A program made the translations under genes and the position numbers. Shown here piece by piece: positions 1-6,325 of a stretch of 10,594 nucleotides of DNA. The notes under the pieces are model-generated. The model searched no databases and was not told where the DNA came from. It saw nothing but the letters and a program-made list of their open reading frames with translations. Each line of letters begins with the position of its first letter. The stretch's first letter is position 1. Source of the DNA: Limnohabitans sp. GTDB lineage: Bacteria; Pseudomonadota; Gammaproteobacteria; Burkholderiales; Burkholderiaceae_C. The DNA lies in NCBI GenBank assembly GCA_030729445.1, contig JANQXJ010000006.1:1-10594 (forward strand), written 5' to 3'.

Positions 1-55
1 GACTCAAAATCCCCCGCCGCAAGGCGTGCCGGTTCGAGTCCGGCCCCGGGCACCA
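1..55 (+). tRNA. tRNA-Leu (anticodon CAA), 3' part
   Basis: This is the 3' part of a class II tRNA gene; the 5' acceptor strand and D arm lie left of the window. The anticodon loop CTCAAAA (3-9) carries CAA at 5-7, which reads UUG leucine codons. A long variable arm follows (CCGCCGCAAGGCG region, about 15-27), as expected for tRNA-Leu. The T arm is GCCGG / TTCGAGT / CCGGC (28-44). The 3' acceptor strand CCCGGGC (45-51) is followed by discriminator A at 52 and an encoded CCA at 53-55. It is followed at once by a strong terminator, so it is the last or only gene of its transcript. Confidence 0.93.
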
Positions 56-59
56 GACC

Positions 60-94
60 AAAGCCGCAAGTTCCAGTAACTTGCGGCTTTTTTC
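60..94 (+). terminator. Rho-independent terminator of the tRNA-Leu gene
   Basis: A perfect 13-bp stem (60-72 with 78-90) with a 5-base loop (CCAGT, 73-77) leads into six T (88-93). It lies 5 bases after the tRNA CCA end. On the opposite strand the hairpin has only three T after it, so it may help end hslR transcription but would do so less well. Confidence 0.9.
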
Positions 95-108
95 TTGGGT
101 CTTTCAGA

Positions 109-510
109 TCAATCGATCCCCGCACTCCAACGATCGTTCCAGTTGCGCTCAATCTGCCGGCGATCGCGTTTGGTGGGGCGGCCTTGTTCGATGCTCAGCG
201 CCGGCTCGCGGGCCAAGCGGTTTTGCTCGGCGGCTTTTTGGCGGGCCTCAATGCTTTCTGGCGTTTCTGTGTACAGCAGCTGCGCCACCGGCGCCGGACC
301 ACGCACGCCGCTCAAACCTTGCACCACCACCGTGCGCTCCACCGCGCCTTGGCGCAGACACACGGTGTCTCCGGGTTTCACCTCTTTGGACGGCTTGGCG
401 TCTTGCCCGTTGACCTGCACTCGGTTCTTGCCGATCTCATCGCTGGCCAGGCTACGGGTTTTGTAGAACCGGGCCGCCCACAGCCATTTGTCGATGCGCA
501 AGGAAGTCAT
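109..510 (-). CDS. hslR: Heat shock protein 15-type S4 RNA-binding protein HslR
   Basis: The product is 133 residues, about the length of E. coli Hsp15, and matches it along its length. The N-terminal S4 RNA-binding domain (about residues 4-65) contains RIDKWLWAARFYKTRSLA, then RVQVNG, KPSKEVKPGD and LRQGAVERTVVV. A family-typical region with LLYTETPES (about 79-87) follows, then a basic, probably helical tail rich in Arg, Lys and Glu. Hsp15 is known to bind free 50S subunits that still carry nascent chain-tRNA after heat shock and to help recycle them; that role is inferred here from family. The ATG at 510-508 has a GGGGA Shine-Dalgarno-like element about 5 bases upstream and overlaps the stop of the upstream SDR gene as ATGA, so translation is probably coupled. 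No separate promoter was seen. Confidence 0.9.
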   Translation of the reverse strand: MTSLRIDKWLWAARFYKTRSLASDEIGKNRVQVNGQDAKPSKEVKPGDTVCLRQGAVERTVVVQGLSGVRGPAPVAQLLYTETPESIEARQKAAEQNRLAREPALSIEQGRPTKRDRRQIERNWNDRWSAGID

Positions 511-1469
511 CGCGTCCCCGAAAACAAAGCGCCTTGCGGGCTCAGGCCGTCACGCACATGCGGGTAATGCAAGCGGACTTTCAACTCTTTTTTCATGCGG
601 GTGTTGTCCAGCCGCCGGGACTCGCTCATGAAGCTCAGCAGCATCAGGGGCAAAGCGGTGTTGGCATCGTGGCGTGAAATGCGGGGTGGCTTGGCCAAGC
701 CATACAGGCCAGCGGCCAGGTCAAAGTAGTCGCCCATTTTCAGATCAGTGTCGTCGGTGACGTTGACCAAGCGCTGGGGCTTGCCTCGCCACAAAGCGGC
801 GGCGCAAGCGCGGGCCAGATCGTTGGCGTGGATGTGGTTGGTGTACACATCTTCTTTGGCCACCAGCACGGGCGTGCCCTTGAGCAAACGCTCACGGGGC
901 GTGCCGCCTTCGCGGTCGGGGGCGTAAATACCGGGGATGCGCAACACGCTCACCCGCACGCCACTGCGCCCCAAAAATCGCATCCAATTTTCCGCATCTA
1001 CCCGGCGCTGGGCGCGGGGGGTGTGGGGGTTCACAGTTCGGGTCTCATCCACCCGTTGCCCGGCGCAGTCGCCATAAACCCCGGTGGTCGATCCATAAAC
1101 CAATGCTTGTGGTGCCGTGCGCAAGCGCAAAGCACGCACCAAGGCCAAACTGCGCGGATCTCGGTCAGCCCCCCCTTGCCGGTCGGTGGGTGGCGGCGCC
1201 AGGTGGATCACCCGGTGCGCGATGCCTGCCAAGCGCTTCAAGCTGTCCGCATCGTCCAAGTTACCCAACAAAGGGGTGATGCCACAGGCCCGCAGCAGCC
1301 GCACACGCTCGGGCGATGAGGTCAGCGCCATCAGGCGCACCCGCTGGCCTTGCGGCGCCCCCAGCTGACCCGCGGTGCGCAAGCCCACATCGCCACAGCC
1401 CACGATCAAAACACGCTGGCGGCGAAAACGGGCAGGCCGTGCGCCCAAGGGGGTTTGGTTTGAAGGCAA
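507..1469 (-). CDS. Atypical NAD(P)-binding SDR-family protein (YeeZ-like)
   Basis: The product is a 320-residue Rossmann-fold protein of the extended/atypical short-chain dehydrogenase group. It has a dinucleotide-binding motif GCGDVG (24-29) after a basic N-terminus. It also has a GNLDD segment (69-73), HLAPPP (89-94), GSTTGVYGD (126-134), RIPGIYA (177-183) and NHIHANDLA (210-218), all typical of NAD-dependent epimerase/dehydratase relatives such as E. coli YeeZ. The classical catalytic YxxxK is absent; that region reads RAQRRVDAE (152-160), as in the YeeZ-like group. The substrate is unknown. The assigned start is TTG at 1469 with no clear Shine-Dalgarno; no in-frame ATG lies between 1469 and about 1520, so the true start is uncertain. 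It is divergent from the reductase at 1517 and overlaps hslR by 4 bases (ATGA), forming a two-gene unit. Confidence 0.8.
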   Translation of the reverse strand: MPSNQTPLGARPARFRRQRVLIVGCGDVGLRTAGQLGAPQGQRVRLMALTSSPERVRLLRACGITPLLGNLDDADSLKRLAGIAHRVIHLAPPPTDRQGGADRDPRSLALVRALRLRTAPQALVYGSTTGVYGDCAGQRVDETRTVNPHTPRAQRRVDAENWMRFLGRSGVRVSVLRIPGIYAPDREGGTPRERLLKGTPVLVAKEDVYTNHIHANDLARACAAALWRGKPQRLVNVTDDTDLKMGDYFDLAAGLYGLAKPPRISRHDANTALPLMLLSFMSESRRLDNTRMKKELKVRLHYPHVRDGLSPQGALFSGTR

Positions 1470-1516
1470 AATCAGGGGTTCCGGGTGATATTCACGCCCT
1501 CTAGGATACCCAAAAG

Positions 1517-2557
1517 ATGAGCTTTCAAATTTCCGTGCAGCCCAGCGGCCGCAGCTTCACCGCCGACGACAACGAAACCCTGCTCGCCGCAGGCATCCGC
1601 CAAGGCATTGGCCTGCCCTATGGTTGCAAGGACGGCGCTTGCGGTTCGTGCAAATGCAAAAAGATCTCGGGCACAGTGGTGCACGGCCCGCACCAGGACA
1701 AAGCCCTGTCTGCAGACGAAGAAGCCCAAGGCTTGGTGCTGACCTGCTGCGCCACCGCCCAAAGCGATGTGGTGCTTGAGTCCAAACAAGTGACCGCAGA
1801 AGGCGGCTTGCCCGTCAAGAAAATGCCGGTGCGCGTGGTCAGTCTGGATAAAAAATCGCACGATGTGATCGTGATGAAGCTGCAACTGCCCGCCAACGAC
1901 GTGATGAAGTTCCACGCAGGCCAGTACATCGAATTTTTGCTGCGAGACGGCTCACGCCGCAGCTACAGCATGGCCAACGCACCGCACACCCTGGAGGTGG
2001 CGCCACCGACGGTAGAGCTGCACATCCGCCACATGCCCGGCGGCAAGTTCACCGACCCGGTGTTCACCACCATGAAGGAAAAAGACATCCTGCGTGCCGA
2101 AGGCCCTTACGGCAGCTTTTACCTGCGTGAAGACAGCAACAAGCCCATCGTGCTGCTGGCCTCGGGCACGGGCTTTGCCCCTATCAAGGCGCTGATCGAG
2201 CACATGCAGCACCGCGGCATCACCCGCCCCGCCACCCTGTACTGGGGCGGCCGCCGCCCGGCCGATTTGTACATGGCCGATTGGGTGGAAGCCCGTTTGG
2301 CCGAGATGCCCAACCTGCGCTACGTGCCCGTGATCTCGAACGCCGAGGCCGAAGACCACTGGACAGGCCGCACCGGCTTTGTGCACCAGGCCGTGTTGCA
2401 GGACTTCCCTGATTTGTCGGGCCACCAGGTCTATGCCTGTGGCGCCCCCATCGTGGTGGACTCGGCCAAGCGTGACTATGTGGCGCTGGGCCATCTGCCC
2501 GAAGATGAGTTTTACGCCGATTCGTTCACGTCCGAGGCCGACAAAGCCAAGGCTTGA
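1517..2557 (+). CDS. [2Fe-2S] ferredoxin-FAD-NAD(P)H oxidoreductase, annotated in relatives as CDP-6-deoxy-delta-3,4-glucoseen reductase
   Basis: The product is a 346-residue three-domain electron-transfer flavoprotein. Residues 1-95 form a plant-type ferredoxin domain: C37-x4-C42-x2-C45 and C77 are the expected [2Fe-2S] ligands (CKDGACGSC, then LTCCA). The FAD domain carries R148-S-Y-S151 within RSYSMAN. The NAD(P)H domain carries GTGFAPIK (217-224), then YWGGRRPADLY and VYACGAP near the end. This is the arrangement of phenol-hydroxylase or methane-monooxygenase reductases and of AscD/RfbI-like proteins. It passes electrons from NAD(P)H through FAD and the cluster to a partner protein. Sugar deoxygenation (CDP-ascarylose pathway) is the label usually given, but no sugar genes are beside it, so the partner is unknown. 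The ATG at 1517 has AGGA about 10 bases upstream. It is a single-gene transcript ending at the palindromic terminator. Confidence 0.88.
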   Translation: MSFQISVQPSGRSFTADDNETLLAAGIRQGIGLPYGCKDGACGSCKCKKISGTVVHGPHQDKALSADEEAQGLVLTCCATAQSDVVLESKQVTAEGGLPVKKMPVRVVSLDKKSHDVIVMKLQLPANDVMKFHAGQYIEFLLRDGSRRSYSMANAPHTLEVAPPTVELHIRHMPGGKFTDPVFTTMKEKDILRAEGPYGSFYLREDSNKPIVLLASGTGFAPIKALIEHMQHRGITRPATLYWGGRRPADLYMADWVEARLAEMPNLRYVPVISNAEAEDHWTGRTGFVHQAVLQDFPDLSGHQVYACGAPIVVDSAKRDYVALGHLPEDEFYADSFTSEADKAKA

Positions 2558-2606
2558 ACTGAAAGAAAATTTCGGACTTGGTGATGCCGAGTTGAATCTT
2601 TCAAAA

Positions 2607-2638
2607 AGCAAAAAGCCCGGCATGCCGGGCTTTTTGCT
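2607..2638. terminator. Bidirectional palindromic terminator between convergent genes
   Basis: This is a perfect 32-bp palindrome (arm 2607-2622, mirror arm 2623-2638). The GC core GCCCGGCATGCCGGGC (2615-2630) has five A before it and five T after it, so each strand shows a hairpin followed by a U tract. It lies 50 bases after the reductase stop and 15 bases from the livF stop, and would end transcription from both sides. Confidence 0.93.
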
Positions 2639-2652
2639 GTGCGGGTGGCGAC

Positions 2653-3369
2653 TCACTCGCCCAGGTAGGCTGCTCGCACTTTGGGGTCTTCGAGCATCTC
2701 CTTGCCCACACCGGTCATGGTGATGAGGCCTGAGTCCATGACATAACCCCGGTCGGCAATGGCCAACGCACGGCTGGCGTTTTGCTCAACCAGCAACACC
2801 GTCACGCCTTGGGCGTACACATCACGCACCACCTCGAAAATCTTGTCGACCATGATGGGCGACAAGCCCATGGACGGCTCATCCAGCAGCAAGACCTTGG
2901 GTCGGCTCATCAGGGCGCGGCCCATGGCCAGCATTTGCTGCTCACCACCGGACATGGTGCCCGCCAGTTGGTCCTTGCGTTCGCGCAGACGCGGGAAGAT
3001 GGTGAACATTTTCTCGATGTCGTCGGCAATGCCACTGGCGTCTGAGCGGATGTACGCGCCCATTTGCAGGTTTTCGGTGATGGTCATGCGGGTGAACACA
3101 CCACGACCTTCCGGCACCATGGCCAGGCCCTGCTTGACCAGGTCCCAAGGGCCTTGGCCTTGGATGCTTTTGCCCAAGTACTCGATGTCACCCACCTGCA
3201 AAGGCAATGTGCCGGTGATGGCTTTCATGGTGGTGGTTTTGCCCGCACCGTTGGAGCCGATCAAAGAGACCAACTCACCTTCATGCACTTCCAGGCTCAC
3301 GCCCTTCACGGCCTGAATGCCGCCGTAACCCACTTGCAGGTCTTTGACCTTCAAAAGAACATTGGCCAT
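2653..3369 (-). CDS. livF: Branched-chain amino-acid ABC importer, ATP-binding protein LivF
   Basis: The product is a 238-residue ABC ATPase of the LivF type, one of two nucleotide-binding subunits that power uptake of leucine, isoleucine, valine or related compounds. Walker A is GSNGAGKT (38-45), the family-typical VPEGRGVF follows the Q-loop region, the signature is MSGGEQQ (139-145) and Walker B is VLLLDEP (159-165). The switch position reads LLVEQNA, with Gln for the usual His, as E. coli LivF also has; LivG supplies the His. The product ends in AAYLGE, the usual LivF end. I start at the ATG at 3369, with GGGAGG about 9-14 bases upstream and one base after the livG stop. The open frame continues 11 codons further (to 3402), but that would overlap livG and add a non-family N-terminus. 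It is the last gene of the operon. Confidence 0.93.
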   Translation of the reverse strand: MANVLLKVKDLQVGYGGIQAVKGVSLEVHEGELVSLIGSNGAGKTTTMKAITGTLPLQVGDIEYLGKSIQGQGPWDLVKQGLAMVPEGRGVFTRMTITENLQMGAYIRSDASGIADDIEKMFTIFPRLRERKDQLAGTMSGGEQQMLAMGRALMSRPKVLLLDEPSMGLSPIMVDKIFEVVRDVYAQGVTVLLVEQNASRALAIADRGYVMDSGLITMTGVGKEMLEDPKVRAAYLGE

Positions 3370-3370
3370 C

Positions 3371-4156
3371 TCAGTGCCCTCCCGTGCCCAGATAGGCTTC
3401 AATCACTTTTTCATTCTTCTGCACATCGGCAGGCGTGCCTTCGGCGATTTGCTTGCCGTAGTCGAGCACCGTGACGCGGTCGCACAAGCCCATCACCAGT
3501 TTCACATCGTGTTCGATGAGCAAGATGGTGCGGTTGTCCTTGCGAATCTGGTCGATCAACTCGCGCAGTTGCACTTTTTCGGTCGCGTTCATGCCCGCGG
3601 CGGGCTCGTCCAGCGCGATCAGTTGCGGGTCGGTCGCCAAAGCGCGGGCAATTTCCAGGCGACGCTGGTCGCCATAGGACAGCGTGCGGGCCTTGAAATC
3701 GGCGTATTTGCCGATGCCCACGTAGTCGAGCAGCTCTTGCGCACGCTGCGCAATGGCGGCTTCTTCGGCCTTGAAGCTGGGCGTACGGAAAATCGCACCC
3801 AGCAAGCCCGAGTGGGTGCGCACATGGCGGCCCACCATCACGTTTTCGAGCGCGGTCATTTCGGCGAACAAACGGATGTTCTGGAAGGTGCGGGCAATGC
3901 CCGCCTTGGCCACTTCGTGCACGGCGGTGGGCTGGTAAGGCTTGCCTGCCAGCTCGAAGGTGCCGCTGTCAGGGGTGTAGAGGCCCGTGATCACGTTGAA
4001 AAACGTGGTCTTGCCCGCGCCGTTGGGGCCAATCAGGCCGTAGACCTGGCCGCGCTGGATGGTGATACCCACATCAGAGAGCGCTTGCAAACCGCCGAAG
4101 CGCTTGGAAATACCTGACACGTTGAGAACGGTGTCTTTGTTGGCTGTTGGATTCAT
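3371..4156 (-). CDS. livG: Branched-chain amino-acid ABC importer, ATP-binding protein LivG
   Basis: The product is a 261-residue ABC ATPase of the LivG type, partner of LivF. It starts MNPTANKDTVLNVSGISKRFGGLQAL. Walker A is GPNGAGKTT (43-51); the family-specific ARTFQNIRLF contains the Q-loop Gln. The signature region is LSYGDQRRLEIARALA, the usual LivG variant of LSGGQ. Walker B is LIALDEPAAGMN and the switch His is in LLIEHDVKLVM. I chose the ATG at 4156 because AAGGAG lies 7-12 bases upstream. An in-frame ATG at 4171 overlaps the livM stop (ATGA) and would add five residues, but lacks as good a ribosome-binding site. It is one base from livF and 11 bases from livM, so it lies inside a tight operon. 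Confidence 0.93.
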   Translation of the reverse strand: MNPTANKDTVLNVSGISKRFGGLQALSDVGITIQRGQVYGLIGPNGAGKTTFFNVITGLYTPDSGTFELAGKPYQPTAVHEVAKAGIARTFQNIRLFAEMTALENVMVGRHVRTHSGLLGAIFRTPSFKAEEAAIAQRAQELLDYVGIGKYADFKARTLSYGDQRRLEIARALATDPQLIALDEPAAGMNATEKVQLRELIDQIRKDNRTILLIEHDVKLVMGLCDRVTVLDYGKQIAEGTPADVQKNEKVIEAYLGTGGH

Positions 4157-4167
4157 GGTCTGCTCCT

Positions 4168-5244
4168 TCATTTCGTCGTGAGCGATTTGCCATGCTCAGG
4201 CGAAGGCCACAGGCCTCGAGGCCGCATCAACATGATCACGATCATGGCCAAAGCCACCAACAACTGGCGCAAGATGGCGGCATCCAGACGGCCCCCGGTC
4301 ATCTCTTGCAAGGGTCCAGCGACATAGCGCAGCACCTCGGGCAAGGCCGACAACAAAATGGCCCCCAAGATCACGCCGGGCAAATAGCCCAGGCCGCCCA
4401 ACACCACCATGGCCACGATCATCACCGACTCCATCAGGCTGAAGGACTCGGGCGAGATGAAACCTTGAAAACCTGCAAACATCGCACCGGATACGCCACC
4501 AAAAGTAGCGCCCATGCCAAACGCCAGCAACTTGAGGTTGCGGGTGTTCAGGCCCATGGCTTTGGCGGCGATTTCGTCTTCACGGATCGCCATCCAGGCG
4601 CGGCCAATGCGCGACACCTCCAAGCGGTGCGAAATCAAAATCGTCACCAACACCAGGCTCAGGAACAGGTAGTAGTACAGCGAGACCGAGGCGATTTCAA
4701 AATCGCCAATCATCAACTTTTGACCCAGGTTGACTCCAAAGATCGAGATCGGATCGATCTGCGACAGCCCCTTGGGCCCGTTGGTGATGTTGACCGGGTG
4801 GTCCAGGTTGTTCAGGAAAATGCGGATGATTTCACCAAACCCCAGAGTCACGATGGCCAAGTAGTCACCGCGCAGCTTGAGTGTGGGGGCTCCCAGCAGC
4901 ATGCCAAACACGCCCGCCAAAGCCGCCGCCAGCGGCACGATCATCCAGATCGGCATGTGCATGCCCTCCGGAAACATACCCGCCAGGGTGCTGAAAGTGG
5001 TGATCAGGTGCGGCGAGGACAGCAGGCCGTACATGTAAGCGCCCACCGCAAAAAAGGCCACATAACCCAGGTCCAGCAGGCCCGCGTAACCCACCACAAT
5101 GTTCAGGCCAATGGCCAGCAGGATGTAGAGCAAGGCCATGTCGGCGATGCGCACCCAGGCGTTGCCGAACATCTGCAACACCAGCGGGAGGATCAGCAGA
5201 CCCACACCGATCAGGATGTATTGGAGTGTTTTGTTGTTTTTCAT
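4168..5244 (-). CDS. livM: Branched-chain amino-acid ABC importer, permease LivM
   Basis: The product is a 358-residue polytopic inner-membrane permease of the LivM family. Its hydrophobic segments begin with YILIGVGLLILPLVLQMF, followed by ALLYILLAIGLNIVVGYAGLLDLGYVAFFAVGAY. Family landmarks are LGAPTLKLRGDYLAIVTLGFGEIIRI, NGPKGL, the EAA-like cytoplasmic loop GRAWMAIREDEIAAKAMG that contacts the ATPases, and a C-terminal LRPRGLWPSPEHGK. I prefer the ATG at 5244 (MKNNKTLQY), which has a G-rich GGGGGTG stretch just upstream. Alternatives are the GTG at 5259 and the ATG at 5256, which overlap the livH stop (TGATG). LivM pairs with LivH to form the transmembrane pathway. Confidence 0.92.
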   Translation of the reverse strand: MKNNKTLQYILIGVGLLILPLVLQMFGNAWVRIADMALLYILLAIGLNIVVGYAGLLDLGYVAFFAVGAYMYGLLSSPHLITTFSTLAGMFPEGMHMPIWMIVPLAAALAGVFGMLLGAPTLKLRGDYLAIVTLGFGEIIRIFLNNLDHPVNITNGPKGLSQIDPISIFGVNLGQKLMIGDFEIASVSLYYYLFLSLVLVTILISHRLEVSRIGRAWMAIREDEIAAKAMGLNTRNLKLLAFGMGATFGGVSGAMFAGFQGFISPESFSLMESVMIVAMVVLGGLGYLPGVILGAILLSALPEVLRYVAGPLQEMTGGRLDAAILRQLLVALAMIVIMLMRPRGLWPSPEHGKSLTTK

Positions 5245-5255
5245 GTTCACCCCCA

Positions 5256-6185
5256 TCACGCGCGGTCGGCCACACGCTCACCCATGAGGCCCGAGGGGCG
5301 CAGGGTCAACACGATGATCAGGACAATGAACGCAAAAATATCGGTGTAGTGGCTACCCAGAACACCTCCGGTGAGTTTGCCGATGTAGCCTGAGCCAATG
5401 GCCTCGATCAGGCCCAGCAAAATGCCGCCAATGACCGCGCCCGCCAAGTTGCCAATGCCGCCAAACACCGCTGCGGTGAAGGCTTTGAGGCCAGGCAAGA
5501 AGCCCATGTGGTGCTGTGCCGTACCGTAATTCGATGCGTACATCACACCCGCAATGGCCGCCAAGATGGCGCCAATCACAAACGTGGCCGAAATCACCAT
5601 GTCAGGCTTGACACCCATCAAAGCCGCCACACGCGGATTCTCGGAAGTGGCCCGCATGGCGCGGCCCAGGCGGGTGTAGTTGACCAGCCACATCAAGATG
5701 GCCAAAGACACCGCCGTGACGCCCAAAATCATGATCTGGGTGGGCGTGATCACCACACCGCCCATGTTGATGGGGGTGCTGGACAACAAGGTGGGGTAAG
5801 CCTTGTAGTTGGGCTTCCAGATGATCATGGCCAGTGTCTGCAGCAAGATGCTCATGCCGATCGCTGTGATCAGGGGGGCCAATTTGGGGCTGTTGCGCAA
5901 AGGGCGGTAGGCGATCTTTTCGATCGAAAAGTTCAGGACCACCGCCACCACACAGGCGATCAGGGTGGCCAAAATCAAGATGACCCATCCGGGTGCACCG
6001 GGCATGGCGCCTTGCATCATGCCAATGGCGGACCAGCTCGTCAGAGCGCCCACCATCAGCACTTCTCCGTGCGCAAAGTTAATCAGGTTGATGATGCCGT
6101 ACACCATGGTGTAGCCCAAGGCCACCAGGGCGTACATGCTGCCCATGACGAGGCCGTTGATGACCTGCTGGAGGAAGACGTCCAT
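5256..6185 (-). CDS. livH: Branched-chain amino-acid ABC importer, permease LivH
   Basis: The product is a 309-residue permease, close to the 308 of E. coli LivH. The N-terminus MDVFLQQVINGLVMGSMYAL and the following YGIINLINFAHGEVLMVGA are hallmarks of the family. Further landmarks are YRPLRNSPKLAPLITAIGMS, the EAA-like loop GRAMRATSENPRVAALMGV, and the glycine-rich GLKAFTAAVFGGIGNLAGAVIGG. The end, LTLRPSGLMGE, is also typical. The ATG at 6185 has GGAG 7-10 bases upstream (6195-6192). It is the first gene of the liv operon and is preceded by a structured leader, described separately. The periplasmic binding protein that would deliver substrate is not encoded between livH and rarA, nor after livF. 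Confidence 0.94.
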   Translation of the reverse strand: MDVFLQQVINGLVMGSMYALVALGYTMVYGIINLINFAHGEVLMVGALTSWSAIGMMQGAMPGAPGWVILILATLIACVVAVVLNFSIEKIAYRPLRNSPKLAPLITAIGMSILLQTLAMIIWKPNYKAYPTLLSSTPINMGGVVITPTQIMILGVTAVSLAILMWLVNYTRLGRAMRATSENPRVAALMGVKPDMVISATFVIGAILAAIAGVMYASNYGTAQHHMGFLPGLKAFTAAVFGGIGNLAGAVIGGILLGLIEAIGSGYIGKLTGGVLGSHYTDIFAFIVLIIVLTLRPSGLMGERVADRA

Positions 6186-6202
6186 TGATTTCTCCGTGTT
6201 TT

Positions 6203-6221
6203 GACCTGCGCTTAGCGGGTC
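6203..6221. repeat. Imperfect inverted repeat in the livH 5' region
   Basis: The plus strand reads GACC-TG-CGC-TTA-GCG-GGTC: outer arms GACC/GGTC and inner arms CGC/GCG, with a 2-base bulge on one side. It covers the predicted start point of the candidate promoter and lies 7 bases upstream of the livH Shine-Dalgarno. It could be an operator or an RNA hairpin; chance is not excluded. Confidence 0.35.
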
Positions 6222-6249
6222 TTAGCTTCGGTTGTTGTTTTAGGGTCAA
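6221..6249 (-). promoter_or_regulatory. Candidate sigma-70 promoter for livH
   Basis: On the minus strand TTGACC (6249-6244; five of six with the -35 consensus) is followed after 17 bases by GCTAAG (6226-6221; only three of six with the -10 consensus). The start would fall near 6214, giving a leader of about 30 bases before the livH ATG. The -10 is weak, so this is a candidate only. Confidence 0.35.
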
Positions 6250-6302
6250 GAGTCACCTTTTGGGTGAGCCGTGACAACTAGCAAAAACCCCGCCAGATTC
6301 AT
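6246..6302 (-). CDS. Possible leader peptide ORF upstream of livH
   Basis: This is an 18-codon ORF, MNLAGFLLVVTAHPKGDS, with ATG at 6302-6300 and TGA at 6248-6246. It lies entirely in the rarA-livH gap and ends 60 bases before the livH ATG. Five of 18 codons are leucine or valine, with four in a row (TTG CTA GTT GTC at 6284-6273). The ATG lies in the loop of the terminator hairpin. The upstream ribosome-binding site is weak (GGTAA, about 4 bases before). Short ORFs of this size arise often by chance, so translation is unproven; its composition and place before an amino-acid transport operon are the reasons to list it. Confidence 0.2.
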   Translation of the reverse strand: MNLAGFLLVVTAHPKGDS

Positions 6303-6319
6303 GCGTTACCGGGCGGGGT
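6283..6319 (-). terminator. Rho-independent terminator after rarA
   Basis: On the minus strand ACCCCGCC (6319-6312) pairs with GGCGGGGT (6294-6287) around a 17-base loop, followed by TTTTTG (6287-6282). It lies about 55 bases after the rarA stop and should end the ftsK-lolA-rarA transcript before livH. The loop holds the ATG of the short leader ORF. Confidence 0.75.
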
Positions 6320-6325
6320 GGCGGG

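Noticed and set aside
1479..1507. Possible promoter for the reductase (TTCCGG, 17 bases, TAGGAT)
   Set aside because: The -35 matches poorly and the -10 would overlap the likely ribosome-binding site and lie only 9 bases before the start codon, so it is not credible as a normal promoter.
1952..2656. A 234-codon minus-strand open frame opposite the reductase
   Set aside because: It lies antisense to intact FAD and NAD motifs, runs through the palindromic terminator and has no family features.
2653..3369. Gln in place of the switch-loop His in LivF, which could suggest a damaged ATPase
   Set aside because: E. coli LivF has the same VEQNA sequence, so this is a family feature; LivG keeps its His.
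3370..3402. An 11-codon N-terminal extension of LivF (MKPIWAREGTE)
   Set aside because: It overlaps the end of livG and is not family-like, while the ATG at 3369 has a good GGGAGG site and the usual LivF N-terminus.
4147..5349. A 400-codon plus-strand open frame opposite livM, very rich in His and Gln
   Set aside because: His/Gln richness is the reverse complement of hydrophobic Leu/Met/Val/Ala codons in a permease; it is a shadow, not a metal-binding protein.
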